From Streptomyces sp. A2-16 (GTDB lineage Bacteria; Actinomycetota; Actinomycetes; Streptomycetales; Streptomycetaceae), in NCBI RefSeq assembly GCF_018128905.1, contig NZ_CP063808.1, positions 6,138,001 through 6,202,000 of the forward strand: DNA of 64,000 bases, written 5' to 3'. A program made the position numbers and the translations under genes. Shown in pieces: positions 49,479-58,192 of this stretch; positions within the stretch are counted from its first letter, which is position 1; each line of letters begins with the position of its first letter. The notes under the pieces were generated by a model that was given only the letters and a program-made list of their open reading frames with translations, searched no databases and was not told the DNA's origin.

Positions 49479-50267
49479 TCACTTGACCGTGCCGGTGAAG
49501 GGGGTCACCGGCCGCTCCAGGCGCTCCCCGTCCACGGTGATGTCGACGGCCTCGTTGTAGAAGGCGAGCAGCCCCTTGACGGCACCCACGGCGGGGAGCG
49601 GGTCCGGGTAGCTCCAGACGATGTTCCGGTGGTCGCCCACCGACCAGTACTCGGCGGTGCCCTTGTAGGGGCAGCCGGTGTGGTGGTCGGTGGCTTCCAG
49701 GAGGTCGAGGCGGACGTCCTCGCGCGGGATGTAGTACCGCGTGGGCAGACTCGTCTCGAAGAGCAGCACGGGGCGGCGGGTCTCGGCGACGGTCGTCCCG
49801 TCGATCTCGATGCGGACATGGCGGCTGCTGGGCATGGCGTCGACGCGTTTGTGCGGGTCACGGGGGTGGATGAAGATCTCTTCCTCCTCCTCGTACCAGT
49901 GGTCGAGGCCGGTGCCCCAGCGCCGGAACCACGCGAAGGCGATGTGGTCGGCGAGGTCGGCCGAGGGGAACGTCCAGGCCGCGTTCTCCACGAGCTCGCC
50001 GTCGACCTCGAGGTCGTAGAAGAGCTGCGAGCCGGTGTGAGTGCCGGTCGCCGGGTTCTTCGCGGGCCGGAGCAGGTCCTCTCGGACGTCGGCGCGCGGG
50101 AAGGCGTACAGCGGTACGGGCACGTCCGGCTCCCAGACCAGGACGGGGTGCCGGCTGTCGACGACCGTGACGTCTCCCTTGCGGCCGCGGACCCAGCGCT
50201 CGCTGGGCTCCCACAGCAGGCCCTCCGGGGTGGTCCGTACGTCTCGAGCGGTGGGAAATGTGGCCAT
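49479..50267 (-). CDS. DUF427 protein, two domains
   Basis: A 262-residue protein with two DUF427 (beta-sandwich) domains: residues about 20-125 (VTVVDSRHPVLVWEPDVPVPLYAFPRADVREDLL ... FYDLEVDGELVENAAWTFP) and about 145-250 (VAETRRPVLLFETSLPTRYYIPREDVRLDLL ... CPYKGTAEYWSVGDHRNIVWSYPDPLPAVGAVKGLLAFYNEAVDITVDGE). The CPYKGTA...N-W-Y motif is the family hallmark; it is complete only in the second domain. Function unknown. ATG at 50267 after GGAGAAGAG. It lies 14 bp after the cysteine-desulfurase-like gene in the same direction, so they form an operon. Confidence 0.9.
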   Translation of the reverse strand: MATFPTARDVRTTPEGLLWEPSERWVRGRKGDVTVVDSRHPVLVWEPDVPVPLYAFPRADVREDLLRPAKNPATGTHTGSQLFYDLEVDGELVENAAWTFPSADLADHIAFAWFRRWGTGLDHWYEEEEEIFIHPRDPHKRVDAMPSSRHVRIEIDGTTVAETRRPVLLFETSLPTRYYIPREDVRLDLLEATDHHTGCPYKGTAEYWSVGDHRNIVWSYPDPLPAVGAVKGLLAFYNEAVDITVDGERLERPVTPFTGTVK

Positions 50268-50281
50268 GAGCTCTTCTCCCT

Positions 50282-51478
50282 TCACCTCTTCAGGAAGTCT
50301 GTCAGGCCCGTCAGCAGCCGGTCGACGTCCTCGGCGTCGTTGTAGGGGGCGAGGCCGACGCGCAGCCCGCCGGTGTCGCCGAGGCCGAGGTGGCGGGAGG
50401 CCTCGATCGCGTAGAAGGAGCCGGCCGGGGCCTGGACGCCCCGCTCGGCGAGGAAGCCGTACGCGTCGGCCGTGTCGTGGGTCTCGAAGGTCAGCAGGAC
50501 GGTCGGGGTGCGGTCGGCGGCCCTGGAGTGGACGGTGACGCCGTCGAGCGCGGCCAGCCCCTCGTCGATCCGGGTGCGCAGGAGGCGTTCGTGGGCTTCG
50601 AGGGCGGCGAACCCCGCGGTCAGCCGCTCCCTCCTGCCCCCGGTGGCGTCCGGGTCCAGCCGCTCGGCGAGGAAGTCGACCGCCGCCGCCGTCCCGGCGA
50701 GGAACTCGTAGGGCAGGGTGCCCAGTTCGAAGCGTTCGGGGACGGTATCCGTGGAGGGCAGGAGCTTGTCCGGGCGCAGGGTCTCCAGCAACTCCGGTCG
50801 GGCGGCGAGGACTCCGTGGTGCGGGCCGAGGAACTTGTACGGGGAGCAGACGAAGAAGTCCGCGCCGAGCTCCTCCAGGTCCACGAGGGAGTGGGCGGCA
50901 TGGTGGACGCCGTCCACGTACACGAGTGCGCCCACCTCGTGGGCCGCCTCGGCGATCGCGGGGATGTCGGGGCGGGTGCCGATCAGGTTGGAGGCGGCCG
51001 TGACGGCGACGAGCCGGGTGCACCCGGACAGCACGGACCGGATCGCGTCGACCGTCAACTCGCCCGTTCCCGGGTCGAATTCGGCCCAGCGCACGGTGGC
51101 GCCCGACTGGACCCAGGGGCGGATGTTGGCGTCGTGGTCGAGACGGGTGACGACCACCTCGTCGCCGGGCGACCAGGTCCTGGCGAGGGTGCGTGCGAAG
51201 TCGTAGGTGAGCTGGGTGGCGCTGCGGCCGAAGACGATGCCCGCCGGGTCCGCCCCCAGCAGGTCGGCCATGGCCCGGCGGGCCCCGGTGACGATCCGCT
51301 CGGCGTTGCGCTCTCCCAGGGTGATCCGGCCCCGGTTCGACAGGGGCTGTGCCAGGGCGTCGGCGATGGCCCGGATGACGGGCTCGGGGGTCTGGGTGCC
51401 GCCGGGGCCGTCGAAGTGGGCGGTGCCGGCGGCCAGGGCCGGGAAGTGGGAGCGGAGGGCGGCGATGTCGTACGTCAC
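50282..51478 (-). CDS. Cysteine desulfurase-like aminotransferase (SufS-type)
   Basis: A 398-residue PLP enzyme of fold type I. The PLP lysine is in FFVCSPYKFLGPHHG; the phosphate-binding and ring-stacking parts are FGRSATQLTYDFARTLA, ALVYVDGVHHAAHSLVDLEEL (Asp-x-x-His-His). It resembles the cysteine-desulfurase-like subfamily whose members lack the usual C-terminal catalytic Cys: in the stretch around PSTDTVPERFELGTLP no Cys is seen. Reaction therefore uncertain (isopenicillin-N-epimerase or selenocysteine-lyase-like chemistry is possible). It heads an operon with the DUF427 gene and is preceded by a MerR regulator gene in the same direction. Confidence 0.87.
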   Translation of the reverse strand: MTYDIAALRSHFPALAAGTAHFDGPGGTQTPEPVIRAIADALAQPLSNRGRITLGERNAERIVTGARRAMADLLGADPAGIVFGRSATQLTYDFARTLARTWSPGDEVVVTRLDHDANIRPWVQSGATVRWAEFDPGTGELTVDAIRSVLSGCTRLVAVTAASNLIGTRPDIPAIAEAAHEVGALVYVDGVHHAAHSLVDLEELGADFFVCSPYKFLGPHHGVLAARPELLETLRPDKLLPSTDTVPERFELGTLPYEFLAGTAAAVDFLAERLDPDATGGRRERLTAGFAALEAHERLLRTRIDEGLAALDGVTVHSRAADRTPTVLLTFETHDTADAYGFLAERGVQAPAGSFYAIEASRHLGLGDTGGLRVGLAPYNDAEDVDRLLTGLTDFLKR

Positions 51479-51520
51479 GTGCGGCTCCTTGGTCCGACCG
51501 GTTCCGGTGATCTCAGCCTG

Positions 51521-51889
51521 TCACGCCGTCCGCAGGGTCTCGCGGTGGGCCCGGTTGTTGGCCATCAGCCCGTCGAGGGCGTCCCGGGTGCGGATCAGTT
51601 CGGCGATGTGCGCGGAGAGGCGGTCGCGTTCCTCGGCCATCCGCACGAGTGCGGCGTCGGACGTCTCCTCGCTGGGCGACTCGACGCACGGCAGGAGTTC
51701 GGCGATGGTACGGCTGGACAGTCCGGCCGCGTACATCCGCTGGAGGAACACCACGCGCTCCACCGCCGGCTCCGTGTAGTGCCGCTGCCCGCTCCCGCTG
51801 CGTGTGCTGTGGAGCAGGCCCTGCTCCTCGTAGTAGCGCAGGGCCCGCACGCTCACCCCGGCCCGTGCCGCCAGCTCCCCGATGCGCAT
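51521..51889 (-). CDS. MerR family regulator
   Basis: A 122-residue MerR protein: winged HTH at 1-70 (MRIGELAARAGVSVRALRYYEEQGLLHSTRSGSGQRHY) followed by a dimerisation coiled coil (DAALVRMAEERDRLSAHIAELIRTRDALDGLM). There is no extended effector domain and only one Cys (LPCVES), so it may sense reactive electrophiles through it. ATG at 51889. The divergent Old Yellow Enzyme gene has a promoter with the stretched spacer that MerR proteins untwist, and the dyad in that spacer is the likely operator. Confidence 0.92.
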   Translation of the reverse strand: MRIGELAARAGVSVRALRYYEEQGLLHSTRSGSGQRHYTEPAVERVVFLQRMYAAGLSSRTIAELLPCVESPSEETSDAALVRMAEERDRLSAHIAELIRTRDALDGLMANNRAHRETLRTA

Positions 51890-51908
51890 GTGGTGCTCCG
51901 TTCCGGGC

Positions 51909-51940
51909 TTGACCCTCACGTCGACGTCAGGTTTTAGCGT
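51909..51940 (+). promoter_or_regulatory. MerR-type promoter of the Old Yellow Enzyme gene
   Basis: TTGACC (51909-51914) and TAGCGT (51935-51940) are separated by 20 bp, longer than the optimal 17-18, as in MerR-activated promoters. A 22-bp dyad (ACCCTCACGTC / GACGTCAGGTT, 51912-51933) fills the spacer with two mismatched pairs. Confidence 0.75.
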
Positions 51941-51989
51941 AACCGTGTGCCCGGGACACGGGTACGTCAATTGACTGAGGAGACATGAC

Positions 51990-53063
51990 GTGACGACGCT
52001 TTTCACCGGTTTCCGGCTCGGCGGACTGCGGCTGCCCAACCGGGTGGTCATGGCCCCGATGAGCCGGGTGCGGGCCGCCGAGGGCGGCCTGGCGACGCCG
52101 TCGATGGCGCGCTACTACGCCCAGCGGGCCACCGCCGGCCTGATCGTCACCGAGGGGGTGCAGCCGAGCCTGGTCGGACAGTCCAACCCGGGCACTCCGG
52201 GGCTGTACACCGACGAACAGGTGGCCTCGTGGCGGTCCGTGACCGAAGCCGTGCACGCCAACGGGGGCCGGCTCTTCGCCCAGATCATGCACGGCGGCCG
52301 GGTCTCGCACCCGGACACCACCGGACTGCGGCCCGTCGGCCCCTCGGCCGTCCCGGCCACCGGCGAGGTGTTCACCCCCACGGGTCCGCAGGCCCCGCCG
52401 GTTCCGCGGGCACTGCGCACGGAGGAAGTGCCCGAGCATGCCGCGTCGTACGCCGAGGCCGCCCGCCGTGCGGTCGACGCCGGGTTCGACGGGGTGGAAC
52501 TGCACGGCGCCAACGGCTACTTGATCTCGCAGTTCCTCTCCTCCAACGCCAACCTGCGCACGGACCGCTACGGCGGCTCGGTGACCGGACGGATCCGGTT
52601 CGCCGTCGAGGCGGCCGCCGCGACCGTGGACGCCGTGGGCGCGGAGCGGACCGGGATCCGTCTCTCACCGGGCGGCACCTTCTGGGGAGTCGAGGAGTCG
52701 GACGTCCCCGAGCTGTACACCGCGCTGCTGACCGAGCTGTCCGGGCTCGGACTGGCCTACGTCCATCTGGAGGCCACGGCCCCGGAGGAGACCCTCGTCG
52801 CCCTGCGTCGGGCCTGGCCGGGCGTGCTCGTCATGAACCCGGTACTGCCGTTGGGCGCCAAGCAGACCGGCCGCGCCGAGGCCGACCACTGGCTGGGGCT
52901 CGGCGCCGATCTCATCAGTTTCGGCCGCGCGTTCATCGCCAACCCGGACCTGGTCGAGCGACTGCGCACCGGACTGCCGATCGCCCCCGCCGACGAGGCC
53001 ACGTACTTCCAGGGCGGCGACAAGGGCTATCTCACTTATCCCGCATACCAGTACACGGCATGA
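51990..53063 (+). CDS. Old Yellow Enzyme (alkene reductase)
   Basis: A 357-residue FMN-dependent (beta/alpha)8 reductase that reduces activated C=C bonds and nitro compounds with NADPH. Motifs: VVMAPMSRVRA (FMN), QIMHGGRVSHPD (Gln and His near FMN), VELHGANGYLISQFLSSNANLRTDRYGGS (substrate-binding His-x-x-Asn and the family signature), and LISFGRAFIANPDL (phosphate-binding). GTG at 51990. Divergent from the MerR regulator, which probably induces it when electrophilic substrates are present. Confidence 0.95.
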   Translation: MTTLFTGFRLGGLRLPNRVVMAPMSRVRAAEGGLATPSMARYYAQRATAGLIVTEGVQPSLVGQSNPGTPGLYTDEQVASWRSVTEAVHANGGRLFAQIMHGGRVSHPDTTGLRPVGPSAVPATGEVFTPTGPQAPPVPRALRTEEVPEHAASYAEAARRAVDAGFDGVELHGANGYLISQFLSSNANLRTDRYGGSVTGRIRFAVEAAAATVDAVGAERTGIRLSPGGTFWGVEESDVPELYTALLTELSGLGLAYVHLEATAPEETLVALRRAWPGVLVMNPVLPLGAKQTGRAEADHWLGLGADLISFGRAFIANPDLVERLRTGLPIAPADEATYFQGGDKGYLTYPAYQYTA

Positions 53064-53137
53064 CGTCCAGGCGGCGAGGACACCACGAAAGGGTAACGAA
53101 GGTCAACCGGAGGCAATGCCGGGTGGTCTAGCCCGAC

Positions 53138-54397
53138 ATGAAGATCTCTTTCCTGCTCCACAACGCCTACGGGATCGGAGGCACGATCACCACGACGTTC
53201 AACCTGGCCCAGGCCCTGGCCGCACGGCACGAGGTGGAGATCGTGTCCGTGCTGCGCCATCGGGAACTGCCCAACTTCGTGCTGGATCCCCGGGTTTCAC
53301 TGCGGCCGCTGGTCGATCTCAGACAGGAGAAGGAGCACCCCTTACATCTGAGACCGGCGCGGGTGTTCCCACGCTCCGAGTACCGGTACGGGCAGTACAG
53401 CGAGTTGACCGACCGGCGCATCGCCGAGGCCCTCGCCGCCATGGACGCGGACGCGGTGATCGGGACCAGGCCCGGACTCAACGTGCACCTCGCGAGCCAG
53501 GCGCCGCCCCAGGTGGCCCGGATCGGACAGGAGCACCTCACCCTGGACAACCACTCGCCGCGCCTGCGCACCGCGCTGCGCCGCGCCTACCGCGGGCTCG
53601 ACGTGCTCACCACGGTCACCGAGGCGGACGCGGCGGCCTACCGGCGCCGGATGCGGCTGCCCGGCGTGCGGGTCGAGGCCCTCCCCAACAGCGTGCCGGA
53701 CCCCGTGCTGCCGGCCGCGGACGGCTCCGCCAAGGTGGTCGTCGCGGCCGGCCGGCTGGTCCCGGTGAAGCGGTACGACCTTCTCGTCGAGGCCTTCGCC
53801 GCGGTCGCCGCCGCGCACCCGGACTGGCAGCTGCGCATCTACGGCAAGGGCGAGGAGCACGACCGGCTGCGGCGGCTCATCACCGACCTCGGCCTGTGGA
53901 ACAACGTCTTCCTGATGGGTCCCGCGGCCCCGATGGAGGCCGAGTGGGTCAAGGGCTCGATCGGGGTGGCCGCCTCCGACTTCGAGCCCTTCGGCATGAC
54001 GATCGTGGAGGCGATGCGCTGCGGGCTGCCCGTGGTCAGCACCGACTGTCCGCACGGCCCCGCCGAGATCATCGCGGACGGGGTGGACGGCCGGCTGGTG
54101 CCCGTCGGGGACCGGGACGCCATGGCCGCGGCGCTCCTTGAGCTGGTCGGGGACGACGAGGCGCGGCGCCGGATGGGCCGCGCGGCGCTGGAGAACGCGC
54201 GGCGGTTCGCTCCCGGGCCCGTGGTCGAACAGGCCGAGCGGCTCATCACGGAGGCCGTCTCGGCGAGGAGAGCGGGACGGCCGGTCGTGCGGGAGCGGCA
54301 GGGCGGAACACTGACCGCCCGCGGCTCCGCCGCCAGGGACACCGCGCTGATCGCGGCGAGCGGCGCGCTGCGCCTGGTACGGAAGGGGCGGTCATGA
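53138..54397 (+). CDS. Glycosyltransferase family 4, TTA-containing
   Basis: A 419-residue GT-B glycosyltransferase. N-terminal acceptor domain with FLLHNAYGIGGTITTTFNLAQAL (the GG loop); C-terminal donor domain with VVVAAGRLVPVKRYDLLVEAFA and the EX7E motif FEPFGMTIVEAM, followed by GLPVVSTDCPHGPAEI. It transfers a sugar from a nucleotide donor to an unknown acceptor. A TTA codon lies at 53342-53344 (codon 69), so translation should need the bldA tRNA. The downstream gene overlaps by 4 bp and is its likely partner. ATG at 53138. Confidence 0.93.
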   Translation: MKISFLLHNAYGIGGTITTTFNLAQALAARHEVEIVSVLRHRELPNFVLDPRVSLRPLVDLRQEKEHPLHLRPARVFPRSEYRYGQYSELTDRRIAEALAAMDADAVIGTRPGLNVHLASQAPPQVARIGQEHLTLDNHSPRLRTALRRAYRGLDVLTTVTEADAAAYRRRMRLPGVRVEALPNSVPDPVLPAADGSAKVVVAAGRLVPVKRYDLLVEAFAAVAAAHPDWQLRIYGKGEEHDRLRRLITDLGLWNNVFLMGPAAPMEAEWVKGSIGVAASDFEPFGMTIVEAMRCGLPVVSTDCPHGPAEIIADGVDGRLVPVGDRDAMAAALLELVGDDEARRRMGRAALENARRFAPGPVVEQAERLITEAVSARRAGRPVVRERQGGTLTARGSAARDTALIAASGALRLVRKGRS

Positions 54398-55167
54398 CCA
54401 CGCCACGCGCGGGATGCGCGATCGACTCGCAGGGCCGGATCACCTTCGAGCTGCCGACCGCCCACGGGCACGGTCTGCTGCTGCGGCTGCGGCCCAAGAA
54501 GGGGCAGCCCGAGGAGACCTTGCACGTCCTCGGCCTGGAACCCGTCGACGAGGGGCGCGCGCGGGCCGTGCTGAACTCCGATCCCGTGCTCGCGGAAGGC
54601 CGATGGGACGTGTATCTGCTGGACGGGTCCGAGCGCACGCGTCTGCGTCCGGGGCCGCGTGACCTGCGGGCCCTGGTCGACGGGCAGTGGGGGGAGCGCC
54701 GGGGGCCGCTGGCCGTGCGGGTCCCCTATGTCACCAAGGACGGCTACCTCGCGATGCGGACCTGGCTGCGGCCCGCGCACGCGGAGGTCGGCCGCGTCGA
54801 CGTCACCGGCTCCGCGCTGAGCGTCACGGCCCGGCTGCACGGTGCCTCGCTGCCGGGCGATGCCGAGGTGCGGCTGCGGCTGCGACGGGCCGAGGGGACC
54901 GTACGCGCGCTGAAGCCGCTGGTCGGGGAGGACGGCCGGAGCTTCTCGTTCACGGTCGACGACGAGTCCCTGGACACCGGCATCTGGGACCTGTTCGTAC
55001 GGCCCGCTGCCGGCGCCCCGATGATCCGGCTCGCCCGTCTCCTGGACGACGTGGCGGACCGCAAGCACGTCTTCGTCTACCCGGGCGCCACGGCCGGGAA
55101 GATCGTCGTGCGGCCGTACTACACGGTCGACAACGACCTGTCCCTGGAGGTGAAGCAGGCCGGCTGA
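54394..55167 (+). CDS. Uncharacterised partner of glycosyltransferase
   Basis: A 257-residue protein that I cannot assign to a catalytic family. It appears to be built of beta-strand-rich repeats: ITFELPTAHGHGLLLRLRPKKG, LAEGRWDVYLLDGSERTRLRPG, and later LSVTARLHGASLPGDAEVRLRLRRAEG, LDTGIWDLFVRPAAGAPMIRLAR, with the pair GRWDVYLLDG / GIWDLFVRPA indicating an internal duplication. Similar Streptomyces proteins are loosely labelled transferase because of their neighbour. The start ATG at 54394 overlaps the glycosyltransferase stop, so it is translationally coupled and shares its bldA dependence. A glycan- or polymer-binding role is a guess. Confidence 0.8.
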   Translation: MTTPRAGCAIDSQGRITFELPTAHGHGLLLRLRPKKGQPEETLHVLGLEPVDEGRARAVLNSDPVLAEGRWDVYLLDGSERTRLRPGPRDLRALVDGQWGERRGPLAVRVPYVTKDGYLAMRTWLRPAHAEVGRVDVTGSALSVTARLHGASLPGDAEVRLRLRRAEGTVRALKPLVGEDGRSFSFTVDDESLDTGIWDLFVRPAAGAPMIRLARLLDDVADRKHVFVYPGATAGKIVVRPYYTVDNDLSLEVKQAG

Positions 55168-55194
55168 GCCTCGGTCCCGGACCACGAGCGGGGA

Positions 55195-56352
55195 TCAGCC
55201 CCAGAGCACGTGGAGTGTCGGTGGCTTGCGGAACACCAGGCCGTGCGGGGCGGCCGGGTGGTCCGGGTCGAGGCGGAGGGCGGGGAGCCGGTCGAGCAGG
55301 TGCCGCAGGGCGATACGGGCCTCCAGCCGGGCCAGGTGCGCGGCGAGGCAGTAGTGGGGGCCGTGCGCGAAGGCCAGTTGGAGGCGGGCGTTGGCCCGGC
55401 GGACGTCGAAGCGGTCGGGGTCGGGGAAGACGGCCGGGTCCCGGTTGGCGCCCGCCAGGGAGACGGTCACGAGGTCGCCCCGCTGGATCGCGGCCGGGCC
55501 GAGGGTGAGGTCACGGGTGGCGTAGCGGTCCACCACGGCCGCGCCGGGTTCGAGGCGCAGCGACTCCTCGACCGCACCTCCCAGCAGTGCGGAGTCGGCC
55601 CGCACGAGGGCGAGTTGGTCGGGGTGGCGCAGGAGGTGCAGGAGGGCGTTGGTGATCATCGCCTCGGTGGTCTCGATGCCGCCGAACATCAGCACCGCCG
55701 CGTTGGAGGCCACTTCCGGCAGCGCCAGCCGGCCGGCGGCGGCGGTCAGGAGCGAGGACTCGGCACCCTTGGCGACCGTGGCCTCGACCGCCGTCCGGAG
55801 TTCGGCGTAGGCGTCGTGGCCCGCGGTGTCCGCCGTACGGCCCGCCGTGATCTCCGAGACCGTCCGCACGATGGCGTCGTACCAGGAGAGCACCGTGTCC
55901 GACCCGGCGCCCACCAGTCCGAGCGCCTCGGTGACGACGGCGACCGCGAGGGGGCCGGCGAAGGCGCGGCGCAGTTCGGCGGCGCCCGCCGGTTCCAGTG
56001 CGGTGACCAGACGGTCGGTCTCCCGCTCGATGAACTCGGCGAAGCCGTCCCGCACTTCACGCGGGCGGAAGGCGGCGGCGAACGGCTCACGGTGCCGGGT
56101 GTGTGCGTCGCCGTCCAGGGAGAGCATGCTCGGGCCGACGACCTGGGCGGTGGAGAAGCGGGGGTCGTCGACGGTGAAGGTCCCGGCGTCCCGCATCACG
56201 TCGAGCGCGAGATCGCGCCGGGTCACCAGCCAGCCGTTCAGTTCGGGCAGCCAGGACACGGGTTCGTGGGCGCGCAGTCGGGCCAGCCGCGGGTGCGGAT
56301 CACTGGCGAGTTCGGCCAGCGTGGTGGCGGCGCCGAGCGGGAATCCGATCAC
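55195..56352 (-). CDS. Cytochrome P450
   Basis: A 385-residue soluble bacterial P450. Heme-ligand loop FAHGPHYCLAAHLAR with Cys335 (FxxGxxxC), I-helix FGGIETTEAM with the conserved acid-Thr pair, ExxR motif EESLR (263-266) and the meander LAGANRDPAVFPDPDRFDVRR. No ferredoxin or reductase gene is adjacent, and no biosynthetic cluster genes surround it, so the substrate is unknown. ATG at 56352. It is divergent from the three-gene MoxR/VWA module. Confidence 0.95.
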   Translation of the reverse strand: MIGFPLGAATTLAELASDPHPRLARLRAHEPVSWLPELNGWLVTRRDLALDVMRDAGTFTVDDPRFSTAQVVGPSMLSLDGDAHTRHREPFAAAFRPREVRDGFAEFIERETDRLVTALEPAGAAELRRAFAGPLAVAVVTEALGLVGAGSDTVLSWYDAIVRTVSEITAGRTADTAGHDAYAELRTAVEATVAKGAESSLLTAAAGRLALPEVASNAAVLMFGGIETTEAMITNALLHLLRHPDQLALVRADSALLGGAVEESLRLEPGAAVVDRYATRDLTLGPAAIQRGDLVTVSLAGANRDPAVFPDPDRFDVRRANARLQLAFAHGPHYCLAAHLARLEARIALRHLLDRLPALRLDPDHPAAPHGLVFRKPPTLHVLWG

Positions 56353-56474
56353 GCCCCAGGCTAACCCGCCGGAAAACGCGTGGCAGTCGGGGCGGGGGGC
56401 GGCCTACGCTGCTCCACGATGACGACTCACACTCCTGAACGATGGGGGGTCCCGTCCGCGCAAGGTGAGTGCTG

Positions 56475-58121
56475 ATGCTCACTTCGACCGCGAACGAGGA
56501 CATCCGTACGTCCTTCTGGCCGCGCGTGCGCGAGTTCGCCGTGCCGGCCTCCATGATCGAGACCGCGACCGCCCGGCGTCTCGCCGGGGACTGGGCGGGG
56601 GCGTGTGCCGCCGCGAACTTCGACGTCGATCTCGACCTCCGTTCCGTGGCGCGCGATCACGGCCGCGAACTCGCCCGCCGGGTCCGGTCCGATCTCCGCG
56701 CCCTCGCTCCCGACCTGTTGCGCTGGCATCTGCCGAGGGTGGCTCCGGACGGGCTGCTGCGGCCCGGGCTGACCCTGACACTGGCGCGCTACGAAACCGT
56801 CGAGGGCCCGGTGCACCTCGTGGCCCGAACCGCACCCGCCTGGGCGGACGCCGGACAACGGATCAGCCTCGCGCTGTGGTCCCGGTCCGGAGCCGACGCC
56901 GTACGACGGCCGCATCCACATCCGCATCCGCGCCCGAATCGACGGTTCCGCCTGGATCTGCACCGGCACCTGTGGGACGCGGGCAGGGCCAAGGAGTTGC
57001 CGGAGCGGGCGGGATCCGGCCGACCCCCGCCGACGGGACCGCAGTCGCTGGTACCGCACGGCTGCGCCACCGACCGCTGGGCGGCCGAGGCGCGGATACT
57101 GCTCGCGGCCGAGGAGCGGGTCGGCGAGCGCGGGCCGAGGCGGTCCGACGACCACGCGCCGGGGCGATCCGGCGAGCGTGGGCCGAGGCGGTCCGACGAC
57201 CGCGCGCCGGGGCGGTCCGACGACCACGTGCCGGGGCGGTCCGACGACCACGTGCCGGGGCGGTCCGACGACCACGCGCCGGGGCGATCCGGCGAGCGCG
57301 GGCCGGGGTGGCGGTCCGGCGAGCGCGGGCCGAGGCGGTCCGACGACCACGTGCCGGGGCGATCCGGCGAGCGCGGGCCGAGGCGGTCCGACGACCGCGC
57401 GCCGGGGCGATCCGGCGACCGCGTGCTCGTGCGGTTCGGCGGGCGGCACCGGCTGGTGCTGGAGCTCAGCGGGGACGGCGACAGGATGCGTCCCGTGCCG
57501 ACGCCGCCACCCGACGTGGTCTCCGTGCTTCCCGTCCTGCCCGACGCGGCGACCTGGGCCCCGCCCGACCTCCGGCTGCTGCGCGCGGGCGTGATCGAGG
57601 CGGACCGGCTGCACCCCCTGGTCGCCACCGCGCTGGCGCCGGACAGCGCGGCCACCGGACCGCCCCGCACCCCCGACCCGCCCGGAGGACCGGGCCTCGT
57701 GGAGTGCCGGGGAGCCCGCCACCGGATCGGCCTGGTCGACGGCGTGCTGGCCGCGCTGGACCACGACCCGGACGAAATCCGGCGGGAGGAACTGCTGGTC
57801 GCGCTGACCGGCACCCCGCTCCCCTGCCTCCGGGCGATCGACGAGGCACACCGCCGTCCGCACTGCCTGGAGGGCGTCCGCGAACGCCTCGTGCACGGCG
57901 ACACCGCCGGAGCACTGGCCGTCGTGGAAGCACTGCTCGGGTCCGAGGCGATGCTGCGCCCCGGCCCGCTCCGCGACGAACTGGAGGCGGCCGCGCAACG
58001 GCGCGTCACCTACGGCCTGTTCAGGGCGGGCCTGACCGGCCCCGGTCCCGCCGCGTTCCCGCCGCGTCCGGACGCTCGCGGCTCCCGCAAGCGGCGCACC
58101 CGTCCGCGTCGAACGAACTGA
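56475..58121 (+). CDS. Uncharacterised first gene of the MoxR/VWA module
   Basis: About 548 residues from the ATG at 56475 (AAGGTGAG 5 nt upstream; a GTG at 56469 is possible). No known domain recognised. N-terminal part helical (SFWPRVREFAVPASMIETATARRLAGDWAGACAAANFDV, then LRALAPDLLRWHLPRV); a tandem-repeat insert of about 100 residues rich in R, S, D, G and P (about 215-315); and a C-terminal part with GLVECRGARHRIGLVDGVLAALDHDPDEIRREELLVALTG and CLEGVRERLVHGDTAGALAVVEALLG. Very basic C-terminus (GSRKRRTRPRRTN). It is followed at 71 bp by the MoxR ATPase and then the VWA protein, so it is probably a substrate or adaptor of that pair. Confidence 0.78.
   Translation: MLTSTANEDIRTSFWPRVREFAVPASMIETATARRLAGDWAGACAAANFDVDLDLRSVARDHGRELARRVRSDLRALAPDLLRWHLPRVAPDGLLRPGLTLTLARYETVEGPVHLVARTAPAWADAGQRISLALWSRSGADAVRRPHPHPHPRPNRRFRLDLHRHLWDAGRAKELPERAGSGRPPPTGPQSLVPHGCATDRWAAEARILLAAEERVGERGPRRSDDHAPGRSGERGPRRSDDRAPGRSDDHVPGRSDDHVPGRSDDHAPGRSGERGPGWRSGERGPRRSDDHVPGRSGERGPRRSDDRAPGRSGDRVLVRFGGRHRLVLELSGDGDRMRPVPTPPPDVVSVLPVLPDAATWAPPDLRLLRAGVIEADRLHPLVATALAPDSAATGPPRTPDPPGGPGLVECRGARHRIGLVDGVLAALDHDPDEIRREELLVALTGTPLPCLRAIDEAHRRPHCLEGVRERLVHGDTAGALAVVEALLGSEAMLRPGPLRDELEAAAQRRVTYGLFRAGLTGPGPAAFPPRPDARGSRKRRTRPRRTN
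57119..57424 (+). repeat. 24-bp coding tandem repeats
   Basis: About a dozen 24-bp units inside the first gene of the MoxR/VWA module, encoding alternating octapeptides RSDDHVPG / RSDDRAPG and RSGERGPR. Several adjacent copies are identical (for example around 57210-57280), and one unit near 57306 is disrupted by extra codons; length probably varies between strains without changing the frame. Confidence 0.85.
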
Positions 58122-58192
58122 GTCCTCCACCGGGGCAAGCGCCCCTCCTCCCGGCCCACTTCCGACCACTTCCGACCCACAGGTGATCACCC

